DNA of 64,000 nucleotides from Christensenellaceae bacterium (GTDB lineage Bacteria; Bacillota; Clostridia; Christensenellales; Christensenellaceae). The DNA lies in NCBI GenBank assembly GCA_017523755.1, contig JAFWWA010000038.1, positions 62,001 to 126,000 on the forward strand, written 5' to 3'. Shown piece after piece: positions 32,620 to 40,622 of this stretch (positions are counted from its first letter, which is position 1; every line of letters starts with the position of its first letter). The notes under the pieces are model-generated. The model ran no database searches, was not told the DNA's origin, and saw only the letters and a program-made list of their open reading frames with translations. The translations under genes and the position numbers were made by a program.

Positions 32620-33588
32620 TCAGAATGTGAGTTTTATCGGGTCTGTGTTGAATGATTCAGACCATTTATCGTCGTTGTAAACATGGAATGAAAGCTCGAC
32701 TTCAGAGATCTTTTCTATATCGTTGTCTTCAAGATCCGATTCCATAAATGTAACGGCATCTATCGCATGCTTTCCCGGTGCAACACTGCATGAGAATATC
32801 GGAGAGACCATAAAGCCGTTTACGGAAACATTATCGGCCTGGATGACGAGATTTTTAGTGCTCTTGTTCTCAATATAGACTATAAGCTCGGGTCCCAGTA
32901 TCTCGTCCTCCTTAAGGTCTTTCACATTTATTATCAGCCCCTCATCTTCATATGCCGGAGTACCCGAATCATCATACGAATACTGGTATCCTTCAAAAGC
33001 GGATGTCTTGATGATGACCGGCTCTGAGTCAAGGTATGTATCCCAGGTATCCGAATCATAAATATGGAACGAGAACTCGATATCGGCTATAGTTTCGATC
33101 CCGCAGAGCTCAAGAGTGCTGTCCATGAAAGTCATCTCTTCGTTGCTCTTTTTCCCGGATGCGACATCTGACGAGAAGATAATGTCTACCATATATCCGT
33201 TGACTGATGAAGACCTGGTCTGTACGGAAAGATTTTTATCCGAATCATTCTCTATAAGGAGCTTTACGGAAGGTCCGAATAACGAATCCTGTTCGAATGA
33301 TTTGGCTGTGATCCTGACCCCTGATTCTTCAAGCAGGACAGCTTCTTCTATAGATACGTCCGCTACTCCTTCTTTCTTGTCGGGATCCGACACAAGATCA
33401 GCCCAGAAGTCAGAAGCATCATCATCCTTTTCGTCTGTCTGTTCGGGTTTGTTTTCAGGTTCCTTCAGTTCTTCTTTTTCAGCTGATTCCACAGTGACCG
33501 TCCCTGTGTTTGTTTCAGATGAGCTTCCGCAGGACACGACCGACAGCATCATGATCACGACCAGTGCAATTGATATTATTTTCCTCAT
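32620..33588 (-). CDS. Lipoprotein with two tandem copies of a beta-rich domain
   Basis: A 322-residue protein with a lipoprotein signal (MRKIISIALVVIMMLSVVSC, lipobox VVSC, Cys20). A Glu/Asp/Lys/Ser-rich linker (20-75) leads to two similar domains, about 76-195 and 210-322. The copies share IENDSDKNLSVQTRSSSVNGYMV versus IENKSTKNLVIQADNVSVNGFMV-type sequence, a V(A/S)xGK turn, TFM(D/E)S and EFSFHIYD/ELSFHVYN. They look like immunoglobulin-like folds. It lies downstream of the kinase genes, beyond a terminator. Function unknown; an extracellular sensor or carbohydrate binder is possible. Confidence 0.83.
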   Translation of the reverse strand: MRKIISIALVVIMMLSVVSCGSSSETNTGTVTVESAEKEELKEPENKPEQTDEKDDDASDFWADLVSDPDKKEGVADVSIEEAVLLEESGVRITAKSFEQDSLFGPSVKLLIENDSDKNLSVQTRSSSVNGYMVDIIFSSDVASGKKSNEEMTFMDSTLELCGIETIADIEFSFHIYDSDTWDTYLDSEPVIIKTSAFEGYQYSYDDSGTPAYEDEGLIINVKDLKEDEILGPELIVYIENKSTKNLVIQADNVSVNGFMVSPIFSCSVAPGKHAIDAVTFMESDLEDNDIEKISEVELSFHVYNDDKWSESFNTDPIKLTF

Positions 33589-33627
33589 TGATACGACTCC
33601 TTTTTTTGGAAAATTATATCAAAGCAT

Positions 33628-33660
33628 AAAAAAGAAAGTTGCCACCGCTACGGTGGCAAC
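33628..33660 (-). terminator. Terminator after the 154-residue protein gene
   Basis: A perfect 10-bp inverted repeat GTTGCCACCG / CGGTGGCAAC with a 3-base loop is followed on the minus strand by TTTCTTTTTT. It separates the kinase pair from the lipoprotein gene. Confidence 0.88.
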
Positions 33661-33668
33661 GCCGCTTA

Positions 33669-34133
33669 TCAGTCTATCATGCTTGCCTGCTCGAGCTTTT
33701 CCATTCCGTACTGATCAAGCAGATCATTGACTTTTGATATCTCGTGTATACCTGTATTGACCGCTATCATGATAACTGCATCCCGTCTGTCTTTTGGATA
33801 AAGAGAAGGCATTTTATATAGTTCAAGAGCTTTCTGGGTCTCTTTAAGGCCGAATCCCGCTCCTATGCATAACCTTAATATGACATCCCTTTTTCTTGTC
33901 CGCTTTTCCTCGGACAGGAGCTTGTATCCGTATCCTTCGGAAATATCGGCGTTAAGGAATACCGTCTGTTTAAGCAGGCCTTTGCCTTTTATGGTCCTGC
34001 GCATGTATTCCGCAAAGGGTTTGGCTCCGTTTATAAGGCTTTCGGCGTTTTCCTCAAGATATTCGTCTATCTTGTCCCCGGAGGTGTTTTTTAGTATGTC
34101 GGTAAGTGTGCCGGTAGTTTTCTCGTTGCTCAT
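33669..34133 (-). CDS. Small helical protein paired with the Ser/Thr kinase
   Basis: A 154-residue, soluble, mainly helical protein. Residues about 78-150 (RDVILRLCIGAGFGLKETQKAL, MPSLYPKDRRDAVIMIAV, GIHEISKVNDLLDQYG) form two helix-turn-helix-like units that resemble a domain often seen next to PknB-like kinases in Clostridia. The N-terminal half has DILKNTSGDKIDEYLEEN. It starts 14 bases after the kinase stop. A DNA-binding or adaptor role as a kinase substrate is inferred only from context. Confidence 0.72.
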   Translation of the reverse strand: MSNEKTTGTLTDILKNTSGDKIDEYLEENAESLINGAKPFAEYMRRTIKGKGLLKQTVFLNADISEGYGYKLLSEEKRTRKRDVILRLCIGAGFGLKETQKALELYKMPSLYPKDRRDAVIMIAVNTGIHEISKVNDLLDQYGMEKLEQASMID

Positions 34134-34147
34134 ATTGTTTTCTCCTG

Positions 34148-35203
34148 TCAGAATCTGAGTTCGATATATTTCAGTATCAGCATAAACAGCACCAGGATGA
34201 CCGCTCCTATAAACAGTATTGCGAATATCCTTAACACGATATTCCTGATCTTCGATATCTTTAGAGCGTCAAAAACGTTAAGATAATTCCCGAAGAAGAA
34301 TATCAGCGTAAGGAACATGAGAAGAAAGATTATCCTGTTGGCATAAAGCACTATGCCTGACGCGGGATAAGGCAGGTCAAGTGTAAGGCAGAGATCAAAC
34401 AGGAGTGCATACAGTATTATACTGAAGATCCACAATACCGGGGAATCGTTCCTGAGACCCGGTGGCATGAATCTTAACCAGTCGGTCCTTTTTTCATCTG
34501 ACCTGTTCAGTGCTTTTATGACAGCTTCTGTGTTCTTATATCTGTCCTTCGGGTCAAGCGCTGTGCATTTGTTTATTATCTCTTCAAGTTTGCGGTCATG
34601 TATTTTGCCGTTTTCTCCAGCTGCCATGGTGCTTAGCAGCTTCCCTGCGGCATAGATATCGGTCTGTATCCCTGAAGGCGCGAAACCGTACTGTTCGGGA
34701 GCCGCATATCCGTGGGTACCTATAAGCACGGTATCCCTGTCCTTTGACATGTCGGCAAATTTGGCGGCGTTGAAATCAATGAGCCTGATGCTCCCGTCTG
34801 TGCACAGGATGACGTTTGAAGGCTTGATATCCCTGTGTATGACTGAGGGCTCGAGGGAATGCAGACGGGAAAGGATATCGAGAAGCTGCCTGAATATACC
34901 AAGGGCTTCCTTTTCAGAAAGTGTCCCGCATCTGCTGAGTACATCTTTAAGGGAGTCCCCGTTTATATATTCCTCTATGACTGTAAGGCTGCCGTTATCC
35001 TCGACCGCTTCATATATCTTGGGAATGTCTTTTATATCAAGACCCTTAAGTTTCATATATACCGAAGCGTCATAGATATCAAGGCTTTTCATGACATATA
35101 TCTTTCTGTTTTCGGTATGCTGTACCAGTATTATCCTTTTCTGCTTGTCAAGAGTACCGACCGGTCTGTAGAATGAGAGCCTAAGTTTTTCCTCAAGTGT
35201 CAT
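34148..35203 (-). CDS. Membrane-anchored serine/threonine protein kinase
   Basis: A 351-residue protein: kinase domain (about 1-225) followed by about four membrane segments (about 240-351). Lys39 in YVMKSL is the VAIK lysine, the HRD motif is VIHRDIKPSN (Asp125), and GTHGYAAPEQYG is the activation-segment end. The metal-binding DFG reads DFN (RLIDFNAAKF), a variant found in some bacterial kinases; the Asp is kept. The N-lobe is short with a degenerate Gly-rich loop. No extracellular PASTA repeats are present. The 154-residue gene follows at once. Confidence 0.9.
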   Translation of the reverse strand: MTLEEKLRLSFYRPVGTLDKQKRIILVQHTENRKIYVMKSLDIYDASVYMKLKGLDIKDIPKIYEAVEDNGSLTVIEEYINGDSLKDVLSRCGTLSEKEALGIFRQLLDILSRLHSLEPSVIHRDIKPSNVILCTDGSIRLIDFNAAKFADMSKDRDTVLIGTHGYAAPEQYGFAPSGIQTDIYAAGKLLSTMAAGENGKIHDRKLEEIINKCTALDPKDRYKNTEAVIKALNRSDEKRTDWLRFMPPGLRNDSPVLWIFSIILYALLFDLCLTLDLPYPASGIVLYANRIIFLLMFLTLIFFFGNYLNVFDALKISKIRNIVLRIFAILFIGAVILVLFMLILKYIELRF

Positions 35204-35280
35204 GGTATACCTTTAGCACTAAAATGATATGAGAAGTTTATCAGAGAAAAGTCAGCAATTCAACTGCTGAAAAGAACAAA

Positions 35281-35343
35281 ACAGCCGCTCAATAGCTGTC
35301 AGTGAATACTTTCCTTTACACTGAATTCCCGTTTTGATATATT
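35281..35343 (+). promoter_or_regulatory. Promoter of the sugar-acid operon with nearby inverted repeat
   Basis: TTTACA (35315-35320), a 17-base spacer and TATATT (35338-35343) precede the kinase gene by about 40 bases. An inverted repeat ACAGC-N9-GCTGT (35281-35299) just upstream could bind a regulator; none is encoded next to it. Confidence 0.6.
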
Positions 35344-35381
35344 ATTTCTGAAGTTCGATAATTATGAAAAGGGATAACATT

Positions 35382-36329
35382 ATGGGAAGCATACTGACTT
35401 TCGGGGAGACGATGGCTGCTTTTTCACCTGAAACGACAGGACCCCTCCGCTATGTTTCGAAGTATGATCTGAGATCTGCAGGAGCTGAGAGCAACGTTGC
35501 TGTAGGCCTTGCAAAGCTCGGGGTCTCTTCGGTATGGATGAGCAGGCTTGGGGATGATGAGCTCGGCCGTTTCATCCTGAACAATATCCGAGCTGAGGGA
35601 GTTGACTGTTCTAAGGTCGTGATCGAACCCGAGCACAGGACAGGTCTTATGGTAAAACAGCTCTCAAGAGGTGAGACCCAGGTGTTTTACTACAGGGACG
35701 AAAGTGCGGCGAGCTGCCTTGCAGAGGGAGATATCACGGAAGAGTTATTTTCCGGTGTCACTATAGTACATATGACAGGTATCACACCGGTACTCAGTGC
35801 TTCATGCAGGGAAGCTGTTAATAAGGCGTATAAACTGGCTAAATCTCTCGGGATAAGGATCAGCTTCGATCCGAATATAAGGAGAAAGCTGTGGAAAGGC
35901 ACTGATTATACAGGATACATAAGATCTCTTGCAATGGATTCCGATATCCTCATGATGGGCGAAGATGAGTGCGAAGCACTGTTTGGTACTTCTGAACCTG
36001 GGAAAGCTTTTGAGGCCGTTTTTGATAACAGCAGGGTGGAGTACTGTGCGATAAAATGCGGTGAACGGGGTGCTTTCGTATCCGATGGAAAACACTTTTT
36101 CGCTGTCGATCCGTACCCGTGCGATCCCGTTGATCCCGTAGGAGCCGGAGACGGCTTCGATGCAGGTTTCCTTACAGGGATCATTTCAGGAAAGAGCGTC
36201 TATGAATCGGGCAGGATCGGTGCCATCTGCGGAGCTCTGGCGACAGAGACAAATGGGGACATAGAAGGTTACCCGGATAAGGAAATGCTTGAAAAGATCC
36301 TTAACAATGATAAAACTGTTTTCAGATAG
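35382..36329 (+). CDS. kdgK: PfkB-family sugar kinase, probable 2-dehydro-3-deoxygluconokinase/galactonokinase
   Basis: A 315-residue ribokinase-fold kinase. It has ILTFGETMAAFSP, SAGAESNVAVGLAKLG, the substrate region YYRDESAASCLA, ISFDPNIRRKLW and the catalytic VGAGDGFDAGFL. It would phosphorylate 2-keto-3-deoxy-gluconate or -galactonate. ATG 35382 is preferred, as AAGGG lies nine bases upstream within the longer frame from 35364. It is the first gene of a run with KDPG aldolase and DgoD, so the galacto-isomer is the likely substrate here. Confidence 0.87.
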   Translation: MGSILTFGETMAAFSPETTGPLRYVSKYDLRSAGAESNVAVGLAKLGVSSVWMSRLGDDELGRFILNNIRAEGVDCSKVVIEPEHRTGLMVKQLSRGETQVFYYRDESAASCLAEGDITEELFSGVTIVHMTGITPVLSASCREAVNKAYKLAKSLGIRISFDPNIRRKLWKGTDYTGYIRSLAMDSDILMMGEDECEALFGTSEPGKAFEAVFDNSRVEYCAIKCGERGAFVSDGKHFFAVDPYPCDPVDPVGAGDGFDAGFLTGIISGKSVYESGRIGAICGALATETNGDIEGYPDKEMLEKILNNDKTVFR

Positions 36330-36349
36330 ATGACAGGAGGGTGATTGTT

Positions 36350-36985
36350 TTGAATATACGTGAAATTGTTTCGGAAAATCCTGTTCTGGCGATAATGAGG
36401 AACGTTCCAATTGATATACTGACGGATTATGCAGGCGCAGCAAGGAACGGCGGGATAAGATTCTTCGAGGTCGCTCTCAACAGCAAAGACGCATTGGAGG
36501 AGATCAGGATCCTAAGGGACACATATAAAGACTGTCTTATAGGAGCAGGCACCGCGATATCTGTCGATCTGTGTAAAAAGGCTGTAGACGCGGGAGCACA
36601 GTTCCTGCTTACTCCTGCAACTCCGGATCCAGTGCTCGGGTACTGCAGATTCAATTCCATACCTCTTATACCGGGAGTCATGACTCCCTCTGACGTAGTT
36701 AACTGTCTTATGTACGGTTTTGACACGATGAAACTTTTCCCTGCCTGCAATCTGCCGATGAAATATGTAAAGAGCCTTAAAGGACCATTTGACGGGACCG
36801 AGTATATCGCGATCGGCGGAGTGAATATAGACAACGCCAGGGCTTTTATAGATGCCGGCTGTCTGGGCGTAGGGCTTGGAGGAGACCTTTTCCCGAAAGC
36901 ATACGTAAAAGACCGCGACTGGATTAGATGTGAAAAGCACGCGGAGAAGCTCGTTAACAGCATCAGGGGTATCTCGTCTCTGTAG
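36350..36985 (+). CDS. eda: KDPG/KDPGal aldolase
   Basis: A 211-residue class I aldolase TIM barrel. It has PVLAIMRNVPID, GGIRFFEVALNS, LIGAGTAISVDL, the Schiff-base Lys in FDTMKLFPACN, and YIAIGGVNIDNA. It cleaves 2-keto-3-deoxy-6-phospho-gluconate or -galactonate to pyruvate and glyceraldehyde 3-phosphate. TTG 36350 is chosen because AGGAGG (36335-36340) touches the GTG at 36341 but is well placed for TTG. It lies 20 bases after the kinase and 13 before dgoD. Confidence 0.9.
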   Translation: MNIREIVSENPVLAIMRNVPIDILTDYAGAARNGGIRFFEVALNSKDALEEIRILRDTYKDCLIGAGTAISVDLCKKAVDAGAQFLLTPATPDPVLGYCRFNSIPLIPGVMTPSDVVNCLMYGFDTMKLFPACNLPMKYVKSLKGPFDGTEYIAIGGVNIDNARAFIDAGCLGVGLGGDLFPKAYVKDRDWIRCEKHAEKLVNSIRGISSL

Positions 36986-36998
36986 GAAAGGGGATAAT

Positions 36999-38192
36999 AT
37001 GAAGATCACAGAAGTACTCACGTATCATGTAAGACCGAGATGGGGGTTCGTGGAGATAAGGACAGATTCCGGTCTCACTGGATGGGGCGAATCGGTCCTT
37101 GAAGGTCACAGGACCGCGGTACTTGCCTGCATAGAAGAGATGAAACCCTATCTTATAGGGAAGGATCCTTCAAGGATAGAGGATTTCCAGTCTGTTCTTT
37201 ACAGGGCCGGATTCTACAGGGGCGGCGGCGTCCTCATGAGCGCGATCGCCGGTATAGACCAGGCACTTTGGGATATTAAGGGAAAAGTATTCGGCGTGCC
37301 GGCATATGAGCTTATGGGAGGAAGACTGAGGGACGATATGCCCGTATACAGCTGGGTCGGCGGGGACAGACCGCAGGATGTAGGAAAAGCCGCGCTCGAC
37401 TGTAAGAACAGAGGCTTCAGCGCGGTTAAGATGAACGCTACTGAAGAGCTCCAGATGCTCGATACATATGAAAAGCTTGACAAGGTCCTTGAAAGGGTTG
37501 CTTCCGTAAGGGAAGAATGCGGGAAGTATTTCGGCATAGCCGTCGATTTCCACGGACGCGTACATAAGTCCATGGCGAAGGTGCTGGCAAAGAAGCTCGA
37601 GGAGTTTGACCTTATGTTCATAGAGGAACCCGTCCTCTGTGAAAACATGGAAGAGTTCAAAGAGATAGCAAGAGCATGCAATATTCCAATAGCTACAGGC
37701 GAGAGGCTCTATACCAAATACGATTTCAAAAGGCTCCTTAATGCAGGCGGAGTCGACATAATACAGCCGGATCTGAGCCATGCCGGAGGACTTACCGAGG
37801 TCAAGAAGATTGCTTCTATGGCTGAAGCATATGACGTGGCTCTGGCTCCGCATTGTCCGTTAGGGCCGATAGCTCTCGCAAGCTGCCTCAACATAGACGC
37901 GACCTGCTATAACGCGGTAATACAGGAGCAGAGCATTGGCATACATTATAATGTCGGCAAGAGCGTGCTTGACTATGTAACGAACCGGGAAGACTTCGAG
38001 TTCAGGGACGGAAGAGTCTCGCTCCCAAGACTTCCGGGCATAGGAGTTGACGTGAATGAAGGGCTTGTCCATGAAGAGAATGAGCTGTTCAGGATCGCCG
38101 CTGAAAAATATGCTGAAGATACTTCGGCTCCGGATCCCGAATGGAAGAATCCCGTGTGGAGACACAGGGACGGAAGCGTAGCCGAATGGTAA
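36999..38192 (+). CDS. dgoD: D-galactonate dehydratase
   Basis: A 397-residue enolase-superfamily enzyme. Similarity to known DgoD runs throughout: YRAGFYRGGGVLMSAIAGID, ALWDIKGKVFGVPAYELMGG, YSWVGGDRP, VDFHGRVH (metal Asp), FIEEPVLCENMEE (Glu), TGERLYTKYDFK (Glu), LAPHCPLGPIALA (catalytic His) and the ending NPVWRHRDGSVAEW. It dehydrates D-galactonate to 2-keto-3-deoxygalactonate. Start at ATG 36999 behind GGAAAGGGG. With the two genes before it, this gives the De Ley-Doudoroff route, using a PfkB kinase in place of DgoK. Confidence 0.93.
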   Translation: MKITEVLTYHVRPRWGFVEIRTDSGLTGWGESVLEGHRTAVLACIEEMKPYLIGKDPSRIEDFQSVLYRAGFYRGGGVLMSAIAGIDQALWDIKGKVFGVPAYELMGGRLRDDMPVYSWVGGDRPQDVGKAALDCKNRGFSAVKMNATEELQMLDTYEKLDKVLERVASVREECGKYFGIAVDFHGRVHKSMAKVLAKKLEEFDLMFIEEPVLCENMEEFKEIARACNIPIATGERLYTKYDFKRLLNAGGVDIIQPDLSHAGGLTEVKKIASMAEAYDVALAPHCPLGPIALASCLNIDATCYNAVIQEQSIGIHYNVGKSVLDYVTNREDFEFRDGRVSLPRLPGIGVDVNEGLVHEENELFRIAAEKYAEDTSAPDPEWKNPVWRHRDGSVAEW

Positions 38193-38227
38193 ACGAAGAC
38201 AGACTTAAGGCGTGATAGGAGGACCGG

Positions 38228-39055
38228 ATGAAATTCGGAAAAAAGCTCATTGAAGAGATAAAAAACAGCAGAACGGAATACGGGGAAGCCTTATTCTGGT
38301 GGCTTGGACAGTCAGGATATATAGTAAAAGCAGGTGGGAAGACTGTCATGATCGACGGCTTTCTAAATGATGTGCCTTCTAGGCTTCAGCCTGTCATGAT
38401 AAAGCCCGAAGAACTTTCGGGCATCGATTATATTTTCGGTACGCATGACCATGACGATCATATCGACAGGGAATCCTGGAGGAAGATAGCTCCCGTTTGT
38501 CCCGATACAAAGTTCGTTGTGCCCTCGAGATTCATTTCAGATCTGTCGGCCGACCTTTCTATACCTGAAGACAGATTCATCGGAATAAATGAAGGCACTT
38601 CATCATTTGAAGCGGATGGGATAAGGATCGAAGGGATCGCCTCTGCACATGAGGATCTTGACTATGATGAAAAGACCGGTGAATATCCATATACGGGTTA
38701 TATCATAGATATGAACGGAGTCAGGATATACCATTCGGGCGACTGCGTAGTATATGAAGGCCTTGAGACCAAGCTTAAAAACAGGAGTCCCATCGATATA
38801 GCGTTCGTTCCCATAAACGGAAGGGACGGAAAAAGACTTCGTTCAAACTGTATAGGGAATATGACCTTCCAGGAGGCTGTATGCCTTATATGCCATATTA
38901 AACCCATGCTTGCGGTCCCGGGACATTTTGATATGTTCCCCGGAAACACCGCGGACCCCATGGATTTTGCCGATTATCTTGAGATCAAGGATCCCTCCGT
39001 GGATTACTGGATAGGTGCAAGAGGGACGTGCGTAAGGTACAGAAAGGAAAACTGA
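38228..39055 (+). CDS. MBL-fold hydrolase, UlaG-like lactonase candidate
   Basis: A 275-residue metallo-beta-lactamase-fold protein. The HxHxDH motif reads GTHDHDDHID; further metal ligands are likely His in ASAHEDL, Asp in HSGDC and His in VPGHFDMF. The N-terminal EALFWWLGQSGYIVKAGGKT is like L-ascorbate-6-phosphate lactonase (UlaG). Downstream of dgoD it could open galactono- or fucono-lactone to the acid. The GH29 gene begins 1 base after its stop, showing close coupling. Substrate is inferred. Confidence 0.85.
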   Translation: MKFGKKLIEEIKNSRTEYGEALFWWLGQSGYIVKAGGKTVMIDGFLNDVPSRLQPVMIKPEELSGIDYIFGTHDHDDHIDRESWRKIAPVCPDTKFVVPSRFISDLSADLSIPEDRFIGINEGTSSFEADGIRIEGIASAHEDLDYDEKTGEYPYTGYIIDMNGVRIYHSGDCVVYEGLETKLKNRSPIDIAFVPINGRDGKRLRSNCIGNMTFQEAVCLICHIKPMLAVPGHFDMFPGNTADPMDFADYLEIKDPSVDYWIGARGTCVRYRKEN

Positions 39056-40525
39056 ATGGATACCGAACGATATATTAAGAAAATAGACGAAGTAATAGAC
39101 CGTGGACCGTACAGCGCCGACTGGGCTTCGCTGTCAAAATACAGGACTCCTGAGTGGTTTATGGATCTTAAGCTCGGCATTTTCATACACTGGGGAGTAT
39201 ACAGTGTTCCCGCATACGGGAATGAATGGTATCCCCACAATATGTATGTGAAAGGCTCGGATGAATATGAGCATCATATAAAGACATACGGGCCTCACAA
39301 AACATTCGGCTATAAGGATTTCATACCGATGTTCAGGGGAGAGGATTTCGATCCGGAAGACTGGGCTCAGCTGTTCTGCGACGCCGGAGCAAGATACGTA
39401 GTCCCGGTAGCTGAACACCATGACGGCTTCCAGATGTACAAAAGCGATATATCTCACTGGAATGCGTATGAGATGGGACCGAAGAGGGACGTGCTTGGCG
39501 AACTCACGGCTCAATGCAGAAAAAAGGGGCTTGAAACAGGCTGTTCCTCACACAGGATAGAGCACTGGTTCTATATGGGGAACGGAAGAGATTTCGACAG
39601 CGATGTATGTGAGCCGATGCAAAAAGGAGACCTTTACTGGCCCGCAATGACTGAGGCTGATCATCATGATATATTCAGTAAACCTGCTCCGACAAAGGAA
39701 TTTCTTGACGACTGGATGATACGTACATGCGAGCTCATAGACAACTACAGACCGCAGATACTGTATTTTGACTGGTGGATACATCACAGCAGCGCCAAGG
39801 AGCATCTTAAGAAGATAGCCGCATATTACTATAACCGCGCACATGAGTGGGGAAGGGATGTCGTCATAAACTATAAGCACGATGCTTTCCTTTTCGGTAC
39901 TGCCGTTCCGGATGTGGAAAGAGGCCAGTTTGCAGATCTCAAGCATTACTACTGGCAGGGCTGCGGTGCTGTGGCGCTCAATTCGTGGGGATATACTGAA
40001 AACAACAGATACAGGACACCTTACGAGATCATCTGCGATTTCATAGATATCATAAGCAAGAACGGCAACATGCTCCTAAATGTAGGACCCAGATCCGACG
40101 GTACGATACCTGATGAGGACAGGGAGATACTGCTGGCGATAGGAAGGTGGCTCAAGGTGAACGGGGAGGCTGTTTACGGAGCCAGGACATGGAGGATATT
40201 CGGCGAAGGACCTACAAGGATCACGGAAGGACAGTTCGCAGATGATATAAAAAAGAACTTTACATCTTCGGATTTCAGGTTCATGACTTCGAAGGACTGC
40301 CTTTATGTCTTTGCATTAAGACCTGACGAAAAAGGAGAGTATTCGGTGACAGCTCTCGGAGACAGGGACGCGAAGAAAAAGGCGAATTTCAAGGGGATAA
40401 TAAAGGATATAAGCGTTCTTGGTTCGGATGAAAAACCTGTGTGGACAAGGGATGAGGAAGCTCTTCATATCAGAACTTCCTTTAAATCGGATCTTCCAAT
40501 CGTGTTCAGGCTTAAGATAGACTGA
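39056..40525 (+). CDS. Glycoside hydrolase family 29 alpha-L-fucosidase
   Basis: A 489-residue cytoplasmic enzyme. The barrel shows WFMDLKLGIFIHWGVYSVPA, EWYPHNMY, AEHHDGFQMY and the nucleophile Asp239 in ILYFDWWIHH, then NMLLNVGPRSDGTIPDEDRE at the barrel end, and a C-terminal beta domain. It removes alpha-L-fucose from oligosaccharides by retention. No signal peptide, so substrates must be imported. Its position directly after the lactonase hints that fucose, too, may enter an oxidative route. Confidence 0.93.
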   Translation: MDTERYIKKIDEVIDRGPYSADWASLSKYRTPEWFMDLKLGIFIHWGVYSVPAYGNEWYPHNMYVKGSDEYEHHIKTYGPHKTFGYKDFIPMFRGEDFDPEDWAQLFCDAGARYVVPVAEHHDGFQMYKSDISHWNAYEMGPKRDVLGELTAQCRKKGLETGCSSHRIEHWFYMGNGRDFDSDVCEPMQKGDLYWPAMTEADHHDIFSKPAPTKEFLDDWMIRTCELIDNYRPQILYFDWWIHHSSAKEHLKKIAAYYYNRAHEWGRDVVINYKHDAFLFGTAVPDVERGQFADLKHYYWQGCGAVALNSWGYTENNRYRTPYEIICDFIDIISKNGNMLLNVGPRSDGTIPDEDREILLAIGRWLKVNGEAVYGARTWRIFGEGPTRITEGQFADDIKKNFTSSDFRFMTSKDCLYVFALRPDEKGEYSVTALGDRDAKKKANFKGIIKDISVLGSDEKPVWTRDEEALHIRTSFKSDLPIVFRLKID

Positions 40526-40576
40526 GATCAACGGCTTTTCCTTACGGGGCGTTTTTATTCTTAACCCCGTTAACAT

Positions 40577-40602
40577 AAAAGGGACCGCAGAAATGCGGTC
40601 CC
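40577..40602. terminator. Terminator between the GH29 and Re-citrate-synthase-like genes
   Basis: A perfect 9-bp stem GGGACCGCA / TGCGGTCCC with a GAAA loop (40581-40602) has T-rich flanks on both strands. Confidence 0.8.
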
Positions 40603-40622
40603 ATCTTTTATGGCTCTGAAGA

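Noticed and set aside
33116-33730. 204-codon open frame on the plus strand over the lipoprotein gene
   Set aside because: Serine-rich low-complexity product, antisense to a lipoprotein with clear signal and repeats, and it crosses a terminator.
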